Below, in pieces: positions 38,761 through 46,596 of a DNA stretch of 64,000 nucleotides. The translations under genes and the position numbers were made by a program. The notes under the pieces are model-generated. The model made no database searches, was not told the origin of the DNA, and worked only from the letters and a program-made list of their open reading frames with translations. Origin of the DNA: Rhodoferax lacus (GTDB taxonomy: Bacteria; Pseudomonadota; Gammaproteobacteria; Burkholderiales; Burkholderiaceae_C); assembly GCF_003415675.1 (NCBI RefSeq), contig NZ_QFZK01000006.1, forward strand, positions 1 through 64,000, read 5' to 3'. How positions within the stretch are numbered: the stretch's first letter is position 1; each line of letters opens with the position of its first letter.

Positions 38761-39570
38761 TTACTTGAGGGCGACGGGGTTCAGGTCGTACTTCTTGATC
38801 AGCGCGTCGTATTCGCCCGACTTGTGGATGGCGGCCATGGCGGCTTCAAACTGCTTGACCAATACGGTGTTGCCCTTCTTCACATAGATGCCCAGGATTT
38901 GCGGGTACACGGTGGCTGGCGAGCTGACCACAATGCGGCCATTGCTCTTGGCGGCAAAGGCCTTGGCCGCGGCGGCCACTTCAATCTGCGCCTGCACGTT
39001 CTTGCTCATCAGGGCCTGCGAGACTTCGGGGGCGGTGGGGAACTCGGACACTGCCACCGGTGGCTTGCCATTGGCCACGCAGTATTCGGTGGACAGGGTT
39101 TGCAGCTTCTTCACCCAGCTGGTACCCGCCTGCAGGCCGACCTTGACGCCACACAGGTCGTTCTCGGTCTTGGGCTGCACGCCGTCCTTGCTGGCCATGA
39201 TGAGCGCGCCCATGCCGGCGTAGGGCACGGCGTCGGCAATGGCCAGGCGCTCGGCGGTGATGTAGAGGCCGGAGATCACGGCGTCATGCTGGCCACCGCC
39301 CAGGCCCAGCACCAGGCTGGCGAACTTGGTGTCCACCAGGGTGGGCTTGAGCTTCATCTCGCGCGAGAGCAGGGCGGTCAGCTCGGGGTCAAAGCCCACG
39401 ATCTTGTCGCCTTCATACGATTCAAAGGGAGGGTAGGACGCTTCCAGTGCAACCTTGATGGCGCCAGGTACTGCGACCTGGGCCTGGGCCTGCAGGGCGG
39501 TGCCCAGGAGCAGGGTGGCGAGGGACAGGGCCAGACCCGTTTTGCGGGCGGTGGTGGACAGTGTGAACAT
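38761..39570 (-). CDS. Periplasmic polar-amino-acid binding protein (ABC importer)
   Basis: 269 residues. The signal peptide ends near LQAQAQ (about 30). The family-3 solute-binding fold follows, with IKVALEASYPPFES, IVGFDPELTALLSREM, DAVISGLYITAERLAIADAV and a C-terminal DALIKKYDLNPVALK. It feeds the fused permease-ATPase 32 nt downstream. Ligand unknown; the surrounding hydroxyacid/aldolase genes and the divergent ureohydrolase hint at an amino- or guanidino-acid, which is inference. Start 39570 is chosen because it yields the signal peptide. Confidence 0.92.
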   Translation of the reverse strand: MFTLSTTARKTGLALSLATLLLGTALQAQAQVAVPGAIKVALEASYPPFESYEGDKIVGFDPELTALLSREMKLKPTLVDTKFASLVLGLGGGQHDAVISGLYITAERLAIADAVPYAGMGALIMASKDGVQPKTENDLCGVKVGLQAGTSWVKKLQTLSTEYCVANGKPPVAVSEFPTAPEVSQALMSKNVQAQIEVAAAAKAFAAKSNGRIVVSSPATVYPQILGIYVKKGNTVLVKQFEAAMAAIHKSGEYDALIKKYDLNPVALK

Positions 39571-39646
39571 GGTGGAGTCTCCAGTGGGTTGAACAGAAAA
39601 ACGCGGGTGAAAAAAAGAGCAGAAGAATGAAAAAGGTGCAGCGCCT

Positions 39647-40747
39647 TCAGCCCGGTGTGGCCGCATGCACAGCGGCCTCTTCCTTGGCGAAATTGCCAAA
39701 GCTCGAAGGCAGGCGCGCGCCCTGGGGCAGTTGCAGCTCGCCGCGGCGCACCTTCTCGCCCAGGTAGCGGTAGGTCTGCAGCGCCATGCTCCACATGTGG
39801 TCGCCAATGCTCAGCTCTTCGTACAGGGGCGCGGCATCGGCCGCAGCAAACTGCGGCAGCGGGCGGATGCGGGTGGCGTAGTCGCAGGCAAAGAACAGGG
39901 GGAAGGAATAGCGCTCGGTGGTGACCTTGCGCACCCGGTGCGAGGTGGCCACAAAGGCGCCGGCCGTCATCACCTCCAGCATGTCGCCCACGTTGATGAC
40001 ATAGGCCTCTTCACCGTCAATCGTCAGCGGCGGCGCATCAATCCACTGGCCCAGGCTGTTGAGCACCTCCAGCCCCGCCTGGTCGGCCAGTAGCAGGGTG
40101 AAGCATTCGTAGTCGGTGTGCGCGCCAATGCCCAGCACGTCTTCGGCGCTGGGGTCCACGGGGTAGTGGATCAGGCGCAGCTTGCTGGGCGGGCAGGTCA
40201 CATAGCTGTCAAAGGCGTGCTCTTCCTGGCCCAGTGCCAGGGCAAAGGCCTGCAGCAGTTGCATGCCCAGGGCAAACACGCTGGCGTAATAGGCCTGCAC
40301 TGCCTGCTGGAAGCCGGGCAGTTCGGGCCACTTGTTGCCACCAATCAGTGGCAGCCCTGCCAACACCTGGGGGTGGTCGTCCGCAGCCTCGAAGCCGATG
40401 TCATAGGCCTCCTTGTGGTCGGGGCGGCCCGTGCCATAGATCTCTTCGCCCTCGGGCACAAAGCCCTTGTGGCCACGGCCCAGGCCGATGTAGTGCTTCA
40501 TCTTCCAGTCCGGGTCCTGGGCGTAGAAGTGGGCGGCGGTGGCGCGCAGGGCGGCAATCTGCGCTGCAGGAATGCCGTGGCCGCTGACATAGAAAAAGCC
40601 GATGTTGCGCGCGGCATCGCCTATGGCATCGGCCACGGCCTGGCGGTCTTCCAGGCGGCTGCTGCGCAGCCCGCTGACGTCGATCACAGGCAGGCGGAAG
40701 AATTCTCCGCGCGCCCCGGGTGTGCCACTGTGGCTGGTGCTGTTCAT
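39647..40747 (-). CDS. 2-oxoglutarate/Fe(II) oxygenase, isopenicillin-N-synthase-like
   Basis: 366 residues. A DIOX_N-type N-terminal half (LPVIDVSGLRSS, GFFYVSGHGIP) is followed by the Fe(II)/2OG core with HTDYECFTLL (His-x-Asp), the distal His in ATSHRVRKV, and the 2OG-anchoring Arg/Ser in ERYSFPLFF. It hydroxylates or desaturates a small molecule using 2-oxoglutarate. It overlaps the downstream TIM-barrel gene's reading region by ATGA (40744-40747). Substrate probably relates to the solute imported by the same operon. Confidence 0.9.
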   Translation of the reverse strand: MNSTSHSGTPGARGEFFRLPVIDVSGLRSSRLEDRQAVADAIGDAARNIGFFYVSGHGIPAAQIAALRATAAHFYAQDPDWKMKHYIGLGRGHKGFVPEGEEIYGTGRPDHKEAYDIGFEAADDHPQVLAGLPLIGGNKWPELPGFQQAVQAYYASVFALGMQLLQAFALALGQEEHAFDSYVTCPPSKLRLIHYPVDPSAEDVLGIGAHTDYECFTLLLADQAGLEVLNSLGQWIDAPPLTIDGEEAYVINVGDMLEVMTAGAFVATSHRVRKVTTERYSFPLFFACDYATRIRPLPQFAAADAAPLYEELSIGDHMWSMALQTYRYLGEKVRRGELQLPQGARLPSSFGNFAKEEAAVHAATPG

Positions 40748-41601
40748 GTGTAGTCTTTCTGTCGGTGCAGCCAGCGCTCAAACTGCGCGCGCTGGGTCCG
40801 GGCCATGCCCAGGTTGAGTTCCCACAGGTCGGCTACGGGTGCTTTGGTGAAAGGCATCAGGTGGGTGTAGCCGTCGGGGCCGAACTCGGGGGTCAGCGTG
40901 GTGTGGCTGTAGCCGCGCGCGGCCTGCGAGGCCCAGATGGACTGCCACACGCGGTAATGAAACGCCACCTCCCTGGCGTACTCGGGTGCGCCCGGGTGCG
41001 GCACCTGCGGGCCCTGGTCGTAGCCCACGCGTGCCTGCGTGTGGTGCACACGCGCGATAAAGGGCGACAGGTCGTCCTGGGGGGCATCCAGCAGACGTTC
41101 ACACACCACCACCCAGTGGCTGATGTCGGCGGTAAAGCGCAGCTGCGGCAGTTGTTCTATCAGGGCCAGTGTCACCCAGGGGCTGAAGAGCGAGCTGGCG
41201 CGGTGGGTCTCGAAGCTGCAGACCACACCGGCCGCATCAGCCAGCGCCTGCGCCTGGCCAAAGAAGTCCACCTGCTGGGCCAGGGGCCAGCGGTCGTTGC
41301 CGGCCAACAGGTTGATAAAGCGCGGTTGCAGGATGGCCGCACTGTCCAGCGCACCCTGTAGCCGCTGCAGGTGCTGCGCGGGTGTCCAGGCCTGATTGGG
41401 CAGCACATCGCCGCCGGTAAACACCACCGATATGAGGGCCAGGCCTTCGTTCTGCAAAGCCTGCGCCTGCTGCTGCACAGCGGCGGCATCGACGGGCATG
41501 CGCGTCTCTACGCCCACGCCGCCCATCTCGCGCACCTGTGCAGCGCACTGGCTCCAGTCGCCTTGCCAGCCCCAGAGGGACTTGAACAAATCCAGTTGCA
41601 T
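40744..41601 (-). CDS. Sugar phosphate isomerase/epimerase-like TIM-barrel protein
   Basis: 285 residues from MQLDLFKSLWGW. AP endonuclease 2/xylose-isomerase-like TIM barrel with metal-site segments VGVETRMP, VCSFETHR, FTADISHW, RVHHTQAR and LTPEFGPDGY. Such enzymes isomerise or epimerise sugars, inosose or keto acids using Mn or Co. It is the first gene of the minus-strand operon and its stop overlaps the oxygenase start. The start could instead be ATG 41637 (12 residues longer); neither has a convincing ribosome site. Confidence 0.83.
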   Translation of the reverse strand: MQLDLFKSLWGWQGDWSQCAAQVREMGGVGVETRMPVDAAAVQQQAQALQNEGLALISVVFTGGDVLPNQAWTPAQHLQRLQGALDSAAILQPRFINLLAGNDRWPLAQQVDFFGQAQALADAAGVVCSFETHRASSLFSPWVTLALIEQLPQLRFTADISHWVVVCERLLDAPQDDLSPFIARVHHTQARVGYDQGPQVPHPGAPEYAREVAFHYRVWQSIWASQAARGYSHTTLTPEFGPDGYTHLMPFTKAPVADLWELNLGMARTQRAQFERWLHRQKDYT

Positions 41602-41895
41602 GCCGCTTTGCTTTATGGGTGGTTGATGGCTTGGCATTACGCAAGCTGCATGCCATGCGCGCCACCGGTGTAAAAACAGGTCGCATTTGCAGCAAGCCCC
41701 GGTGCAGGCGCCTGCAGGCTGCCCCTGCACCGGACTGCGGCTCGCACCGTGCACCGCGCGCCTTGCACCGGAATCGGGACAAGGCACGCCACTGCGCGCG
41801 CGCTGGCACCTGCTGGCTCCATCGTTGGGAATGCCCTGGCACCAATTCCTGGGCGGCGTAATGGTTTACAAACAGGGCATCCAAGGAAAACCCCT
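41602..41895. promoter_or_regulatory. Divergent intergenic region upstream of the ureohydrolase, with inverted repeat
   Basis: This ~290-nt region lies between the TIM-barrel operon and the ureohydrolase gene. It contains an inverted repeat GGTGCAGG (41701-41708)/CCTGCACC (41724-41731) that encloses a CCTGCAGG palindrome, which could be an operator or a hairpin in the leader of 41896. No guanidine-riboswitch-like core was seen. No other gene is supported here. Confidence 0.4.
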
Positions 41896-42873
41896 ATGAC
41901 AAGCAACCCCTTCCATCCCATCACCGGCTCGGTCATGCCGCGCTTTGCCGGCATCGCCACACTGATGCGCCTGCCCCTGGTGGGCTTTGACGATCCACTC
42001 TTCAAAGACGTGGACATTGGCCTGGTAGGCGTGCCCTGGGACGGCGGCACCACCAACCGCCCCGGTGCGCGCCACGGCCCGCGCCAGGTGCGCGACATCT
42101 CGACCATGGTGCGCAATGTGAACCGGGCCAGCGGCCTCAAACCTTTTTCGATCTGCAACTGCGCCGACCTGGGCGACACACCGGTGAACCCGGTGGACCT
42201 GATGGATTCGCTGGCGCGCATCGAAACCTTTTTTGACAAGCTGCAAGTGGCCGGCATTGCGCCCCTGTCGATTGGCGGCGACCACCTGGTGAGCCTGCCC
42301 ATATTGCGCACACTGGCCAAAAAATATGGCCCCGTGGGCATGGTGCATTTCGATGCCCACACCGACACCTGGGACGGCTACTTTGGCGGCTTCAAATACA
42401 CCCACGGCACACCCTTCCGCCGTGCCATTGAAGAGGGCGTGCTGGACCCCAAGCGCACGGTGCAGATCGGCATACGCGGCGCGCTCTACAACGACGCCGA
42501 AGACACCTGGGGCCAGGAGCAGGGCATACGCGTGATCGACATCGAAGAGTTCCACCAGATGGGCCTGCCCGCCGTGATTGCCGAAGCCCGCCGCGTGGTG
42601 GGCGAGGGCGAGACCTACGTGAGCTTCGACGTGGACGCGCTGGACCCGGTGTACGCACCCGGCACCGGCACGCCAGAGATCGGCGGCCTGACCACCCTTG
42701 AAGCACAGCGCCTGGTGCGCGGCCTGCAGGGCTTGAACCTGATTGGCGGGGACGTGGTGGAAGTGTCACCACCCTTTGACCCCAGCGGCAACACGGCGCT
42801 GGTGGGCGCGACCATGGCGTTTGAGATTTTGTGTGTGCTGGCGGATAGTGTCAGCCGGCGGCGTGGGGGGTAG
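41896..42873 (+). CDS. Ureohydrolase: agmatinase/guanidinobutyrase-like
   Basis: 325 residues. Arginase-superfamily enzyme with the binuclear Mn site complete: GGDH, HFDAHTDTWD and SFDVDALDP. The N-terminus (ITGSVMPRFAGIATLMRLP) resembles guanidinobutyrase/guanidinopropionase (GbuA/GpuA) more than E. coli SpeB, so the substrate may be a guanidino acid rather than agmatine. It hydrolyses the guanidino group to urea plus an amine in the cytoplasm. The start at 41896 is preceded by CAAGGAAAA. It is divergent from the transporter-catabolic operon, which may import its substrate or use its product. Confidence 0.92.
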   Translation: MTSNPFHPITGSVMPRFAGIATLMRLPLVGFDDPLFKDVDIGLVGVPWDGGTTNRPGARHGPRQVRDISTMVRNVNRASGLKPFSICNCADLGDTPVNPVDLMDSLARIETFFDKLQVAGIAPLSIGGDHLVSLPILRTLAKKYGPVGMVHFDAHTDTWDGYFGGFKYTHGTPFRRAIEEGVLDPKRTVQIGIRGALYNDAEDTWGQEQGIRVIDIEEFHQMGLPAVIAEARRVVGEGETYVSFDVDALDPVYAPGTGTPEIGGLTTLEAQRLVRGLQGLNLIGGDVVEVSPPFDPSGNTALVGATMAFEILCVLADSVSRRRGG

Positions 42874-43147
42874 GTGGCCTCGGGAGTTGTTGGGACTTCG
42901 GACGGGATGACTCTGGAGGGCTGGATGCGGGTGCACACGACGGCCAGCTTTAGGGCCAACCAGTTCGGCCCCGTTCAGCGGCCGGGCGTGGTATTCGGCA
43001 TCTGCCCAAAGCGGAAATTTTGGAGGCCGACTAGTGCAATGGCTGTTCTTTGGGGAAGCATCCACGGCGCGAAGTTCGCTCCACCGTCCGGGCGGCGTAG
43101 GAAACACTGCCGCCTGCTTACCTAGAAGAAGGAGCCACTCTTCTGGG
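42874..43147. other. Intergenic, no feature seen
   Basis: 274 nt between the convergent ureohydrolase and LysR genes. I see no gene, no convincing hairpin with a T-tract and no repeat. Confidence 0.5.
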
Positions 43148-44053
43148 CTAATGCGATTGCATTGGCGGCGGTTCAGCTTGGCTTAGCAAGTAGTCCCGAA
43201 AAACAGCAGCCGGTGCCTGTGCGCTCAGTCCCAGTGCAAGCGTTAAGAACACGTTGTCCCTGGCCTCCAGGCTTGCGCCGCGCAACGCGACGAGGCGCTT
43301 GCTGTCCAGATAATCGGTCACGAAACTGCTGCGGGCCAGCGCTATGCCATGCCCAAGGGACGCTGCTTCAAGGCATAGCTGGGCTGAATCAAATTCAAGA
43401 TCGGTGGCCTGCGTCTTGCGTTTGATTTGTGATTCGGCCATCCATTGTTGCCACCCTTGCGCAAACCCGATGGTGTGCAGCAGCCTCTGACTTGACCAAT
43501 CCATCTCCTTTTTGTTGCGTTGCAGACGCCTTGCCAGGCTTGCTTCGCAAACGGGAAATATGCAATCGTGTGTCAGTTGATGTGCCTCCAGACCTTTGGG
43601 AGGCGAAGAAGCCAGACGCAGGTCTACGTCCACGCTGGTGTCGAGCGGCTCACCAGGCCAGACTGACGCAACAAGACGTATAGGGATGTCCGGATGCAAC
43701 GCCGTAAATCCCGCCACAGCATTGAGCAGCCAGGTTCGCGCGAACCCCAGCAATACGCGCACAACCAATCGATTTCCTTTGCGTTTTCCAAACAACTCCA
43801 GCAACGCGGCGTCCATGCGCTCAAAGGACTCGCGGCAAACGGGCAGCAAGCTTTCACCGGCACGTGTCAGGCGCACCCCTCGCGCGTTGCGTTCGAACAG
43901 GGCCACGCCCACACGGTGCTCCAACAGCCGAACCTGCTGGCTGATGGCAGCGGGCGTAACGTGCAGTTCCCTTGCGGCGGCGGAAAGATTGAGATGGCGT
44001 GCAGAGACCTCAAACGCACGCAGCCAATTCAAAGGGGTATTGGTGTCCTTCAT
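43148..44053 (-). CDS. LysR-family regulator (GcvA-like)
   Basis: 301 residues. N-terminal winged helix-turn-helix (LNWLRAFEVSARHLNLSAAA, then ELHVTPAAISQQVRLLEHRV) with the GcvA-type wording, and a periplasmic-binding-protein-like effector domain from about residue 92 (LVVRVLLGFARTWLLNAVAG). It is divergent from the dioxygenase gene at 44161, with a 107-nt shared promoter region, which is the classical arrangement of a LysR regulator and its target. Confidence 0.92.
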   Translation of the reverse strand: MKDTNTPLNWLRAFEVSARHLNLSAAARELHVTPAAISQQVRLLEHRVGVALFERNARGVRLTRAGESLLPVCRESFERMDAALLELFGKRKGNRLVVRVLLGFARTWLLNAVAGFTALHPDIPIRLVASVWPGEPLDTSVDVDLRLASSPPKGLEAHQLTHDCIFPVCEASLARRLQRNKKEMDWSSQRLLHTIGFAQGWQQWMAESQIKRKTQATDLEFDSAQLCLEAASLGHGIALARSSFVTDYLDSKRLVALRGASLEARDNVFLTLALGLSAQAPAAVFRDYLLSQAEPPPMQSH

Positions 44054-44160
44054 GAAAGTGAGTGTAAAGAAAATCTAATAACGTACTAGCTGAATCCATT
44101 GCTTGTCCCTGCCGGTCAGTCGACCTAGCATGCGTCCCATCCACATTGAAAGCGCAAACC

Positions 44161-45372
44161 ATGATGAACACCGCACCCGCCAACCTGCACCAACCCTCTC
44201 TCATGGCGGATCTCGCACCAGCGCCCGCAGCGCACGGCGTAAGCCAGGTCGCACATGATGGGCAGGCCCTGCAGTTGCATTGGGATGACGGCCGGGTCAG
44301 CCGCTTCGAGGCCCTATGGCTGCGTGATAACTGTGCCTGCCCATCATGCCGCCACCCCCAGGCCATGGAGCGGCTTTATATGTTCATTGACCACGCGCAG
44401 CCACGCATCACGCATGTTGCGAAGAGCATGCCGGATGTGCTGGAAGTGCACTTCAGCCAGGGGTCCGAGCACCATGTTTCGCGCTTTGGCACAGCCTGGC
44501 TCAGACAGCACTGCTACAGCAGCGCTGCCCACAGCGAGGTGCAGGCCACGCGCACACTCTGGGATGCAGGTTTGAACGACTCTGTACCGACCTTGGACTT
44601 TGGCGCCTATATGGAAACGGAGGAGGGACTGCGTGCGTGGATAGCGGCGATACGAAGCCATGGCATTGTTCTGCTGCAAGGCGTGCCCCAGGAGCCCGGT
44701 AAGCTGCTGGATGTGGCCCGGCGCGTTGGACCTGTGCGCCATACCAATTTTGGTGACCACTATGACGTCATTTCCATGCCCAATCCCAACGCAGTGGCCT
44801 ATACGGCGCTGGGGCTGGAACTGCACCATGACTTGGTCAACTGGCGTTTTCCGCCGGACGTGCAGATGCTCAGCTGCCTCAAGAGCAGCGTCACCGGTGG
44901 CGAGTCGCTGTTTGCCGATGGTTTCCGCGTTGCCGAGGATTTGCGCGCCCAAAATCCCGAGGCCTTTGCGCTGCTGAGCCAGCAACTGGTGGAGTTCCGC
45001 TTCCATGATGCCAACTGCGACGTCCGGTCCAGTGCCCCGATGCTTGCACTGGACCAGAGTGGGCAGCTCACCCGGATGCGCTTTAACAACTGGCTGCGCT
45101 CCAGCCTCAAGGTCTCAGAAGAACTGGTGGCACCCATGTACGAGGCCATTGCGGCGCTGTGGGCCCTGCTGCGCGACACGCGCTACCACTTGAATTTGAA
45201 GTTGCATCCGGGCGAACTGATTGCCTATGACAACAACCGCATTCTGCATGGACGCAAGAGTTTTGACCCCAACAGCGGCGAGCGCCATCTACAGGGCTGC
45301 TACATGAACATGGAAGACTTGGACAGCGCCATGCGCATGTCGGAACGCCGGACTTCTCTTTCCCGCGGATGA
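44161..45372 (+). CDS. Gamma-butyrobetaine-hydroxylase-like TauD/TfdA dioxygenase
   Basis: About 403 residues. The N-terminal Zn-binding module (WLRDNCACPSCRHP) is followed by a TauD-type Fe(II)/2-oxoglutarate domain with the His-x-Asp pair in LELHHDLVN and the distal His in NNRILHGRKSF. This two-part architecture is that of gamma-butyrobetaine and trimethyllysine dioxygenases, so the substrate is probably a carnitine precursor or similar quaternary amine. Starts at 44161 and 44164 are equivalent; a TTG at 44146 is also open. Regulation by the divergent LysR gene is likely. Confidence 0.9.
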   Translation: MMNTAPANLHQPSLMADLAPAPAAHGVSQVAHDGQALQLHWDDGRVSRFEALWLRDNCACPSCRHPQAMERLYMFIDHAQPRITHVAKSMPDVLEVHFSQGSEHHVSRFGTAWLRQHCYSSAAHSEVQATRTLWDAGLNDSVPTLDFGAYMETEEGLRAWIAAIRSHGIVLLQGVPQEPGKLLDVARRVGPVRHTNFGDHYDVISMPNPNAVAYTALGLELHHDLVNWRFPPDVQMLSCLKSSVTGGESLFADGFRVAEDLRAQNPEAFALLSQQLVEFRFHDANCDVRSSAPMLALDQSGQLTRMRFNNWLRSSLKVSEELVAPMYEAIAALWALLRDTRYHLNLKLHPGELIAYDNNRILHGRKSFDPNSGERHLQGCYMNMEDLDSAMRMSERRTSLSRG

Positions 45373-45671
45373 CAGCTTGTGGCCGGGCCCGGGTTCCCAC
45401 TTTGACGAAATGATCGCCAGAAAGTAGCCCGTCGATACCCGGTTGCCTGCGTCTGCAATGGAGCAGGCAGATCGCAAATTTGTAAGACCGGAATCGCGGC
45501 AGTCCAGACATCGTAGATTACCCCTTGAGTGGCCGCACCCAACCTGTTGAATTGCGCCGTGTTGATACCACGACCGTGAGCCTGGACCCCATCATCCGCG
45601 AGCGCGCATCCGAATCAAAGTTGCGCCCAACTTCATTAGGTATTGAGTCTGATTGTGTTACCGCCCAGAGG
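45373..45671. other. Intergenic stretch between dioxygenase and HicB-like gene
   Basis: About 300 nt in which no gene is supported. I looked here for the missing C-terminal ribbon-helix-helix part of the HicB-like antitoxin and for a HicA toxin, and saw neither in any frame. Confidence 0.45.
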
Positions 45672-45884
45672 CTACGCAATGTGCCGCCTGGGTTCAATGC
45701 CTTTCTCTTTGCAGACATCCAGAAAGGTCTGCAGGGAGCGCTTGAGTTCCGTGCGCAGCTCCTTGGGGTTCTTGCCATAGAAGTCCGCGCCGCCGTTGAG
45801 GCCGAGGATTTCCCCCCGGAACATATCGAGCTCCGGATCAAATTCAATGGTGGCGTGAAAGTCGTCCACTGTCATGGTGTTCAT
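45672..45884 (-). CDS. HicB-like protein, shortened (lacks C-terminal DNA-binding domain)
   Basis: 70 residues starting MNTMTVDDFHATIEFDPELD, with the HicB partial-RNase-H-fold pattern (MFRGEILGLNGGADFYGKN, then SLQTFLDVCKEKGIEPRRH). HicB antitoxins of this type normally continue after EPRRH into an Arc-like ribbon-helix-helix of about 40 residues; here a stop follows two codons later. No HicA toxin is adjacent. It lies 35 nt downstream of the DUF2442-HTH gene in the same direction, so the pair may be an operon in which the HTH protein supplies DNA binding. Confidence 0.75.
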   Translation of the reverse strand: MNTMTVDDFHATIEFDPELDMFRGEILGLNGGADFYGKNPKELRTELKRSLQTFLDVCKEKGIEPRRHIA

Positions 45885-45919
45885 GGTTCAACTCCGTGTT
45901 GCCAAAGCCATACGGCGTA

Positions 45920-46429
45920 TCAAGCATGGGCCGCTGCGTAGTCCTTCGCACTGGGCAATTCCATGGGCAGCGTGTTGGGCTCTGGCCGTGTGACTTCCCA
46001 GCCCAGACAGGCCAACCATATAGCACGCGGAATGGATTTTGCAGCGGTGCGGTAGTAGCTCACCATGCGTCGACTGATGCCCAGCGCCTCCGCAGCACTG
46101 GACAAGGAAAGCTGGTTACGCAGCATCCAGCCGCCGAACATGTCATGGCTGACTTCGCCCGCCTGTTCTTTGGCCCAGGCGTATACATTGTCTGACCCCA
46201 GTTCCGTGTCAAACCACTCGATGCTCTGGCCGTCGGTGTGGACAGTTCTGAACACCTCGGGCTTTCGGATTTCCGCAAATGCCTTGCCACGCAATATTTT
46301 GCTCAGGTCCACATCCAGCACTTCTCCGGTGCTCCAGACTGTGCGCAGATATGGCAGCTCCAGTGCCGTGACCGACTCCAGTTTGGGATAAAAAAATTCG
46401 CTCATGGGAATTTTTTGCAAGGTGGGCAT
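45920..46429 (-). CDS. DUF2442 domain plus helix-turn-helix protein
   Basis: 169 residues (or 161 from Met9 at 46405). The N-terminal DUF2442 domain (ALELPYLRTVWSTGEVLDVD, then FDTELGSDNVYAWA) is joined to a C-terminal helix-turn-helix (LSLSSAAEALGISRRMVSYY). DUF2442 proteins occur in toxin-antitoxin-like pairs. A 14-bp perfect palindrome lies directly upstream, consistent with autoregulation. The HicB-like gene follows. Confidence 0.82.
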   Translation of the reverse strand: MPTLQKIPMSEFFYPKLESVTALELPYLRTVWSTGEVLDVDLSKILRGKAFAEIRKPEVFRTVHTDGQSIEWFDTELGSDNVYAWAKEQAGEVSHDMFGGWMLRNQLSLSSAAEALGISRRMVSYYRTAAKSIPRAIWLACLGWEVTRPEPNTLPMELPSAKDYAAAHA

Positions 46430-46440
46430 ATTTGCCAGTT

Positions 46441-46465
46441 TAGTGCAGTGGTTGCACTAGTGCAA
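46441..46465. promoter_or_regulatory. Overlapping palindromic operator upstream of the DUF2442-HTH gene
   Basis: Three half-sites TAGTGCA (46441-46447), TGCACTA (46453-46459) and TAGTGCAA (46458-46465) form two overlapping inverted repeats, including the perfect 14-bp palindrome TTGCACTAGTGCAA (46452-46465). The position just upstream of the minus-strand start at 46429 fits an autoregulatory operator. Confidence 0.65.
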
Positions 46466-46596
46466 GGTTGATAGAACTTTCCTGATTCGCTGTGGGAATA
46501 GCTTCCGTCACCGACCTTGCCACTTGCGAAAGCGCAAAAGCCGGGCAGTGCATTGCAGTAGCCTGAGCGTTTTCCTCGCCACTGCTGGAGACCGCA

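Noticed and set aside
41640..41895. Guanidine riboswitch upstream of the ureohydrolase
   Set aside because: I found an inverted repeat but none of the conserved ykkC-type core or paired ACGR loops.
45373..45671. HicA toxin or remaining HicB C-terminus next to the shortened HicB gene
   Set aside because: No small HicA-like frame with a GSH motif and no ribbon-helix-helix remnant is visible in either direction.
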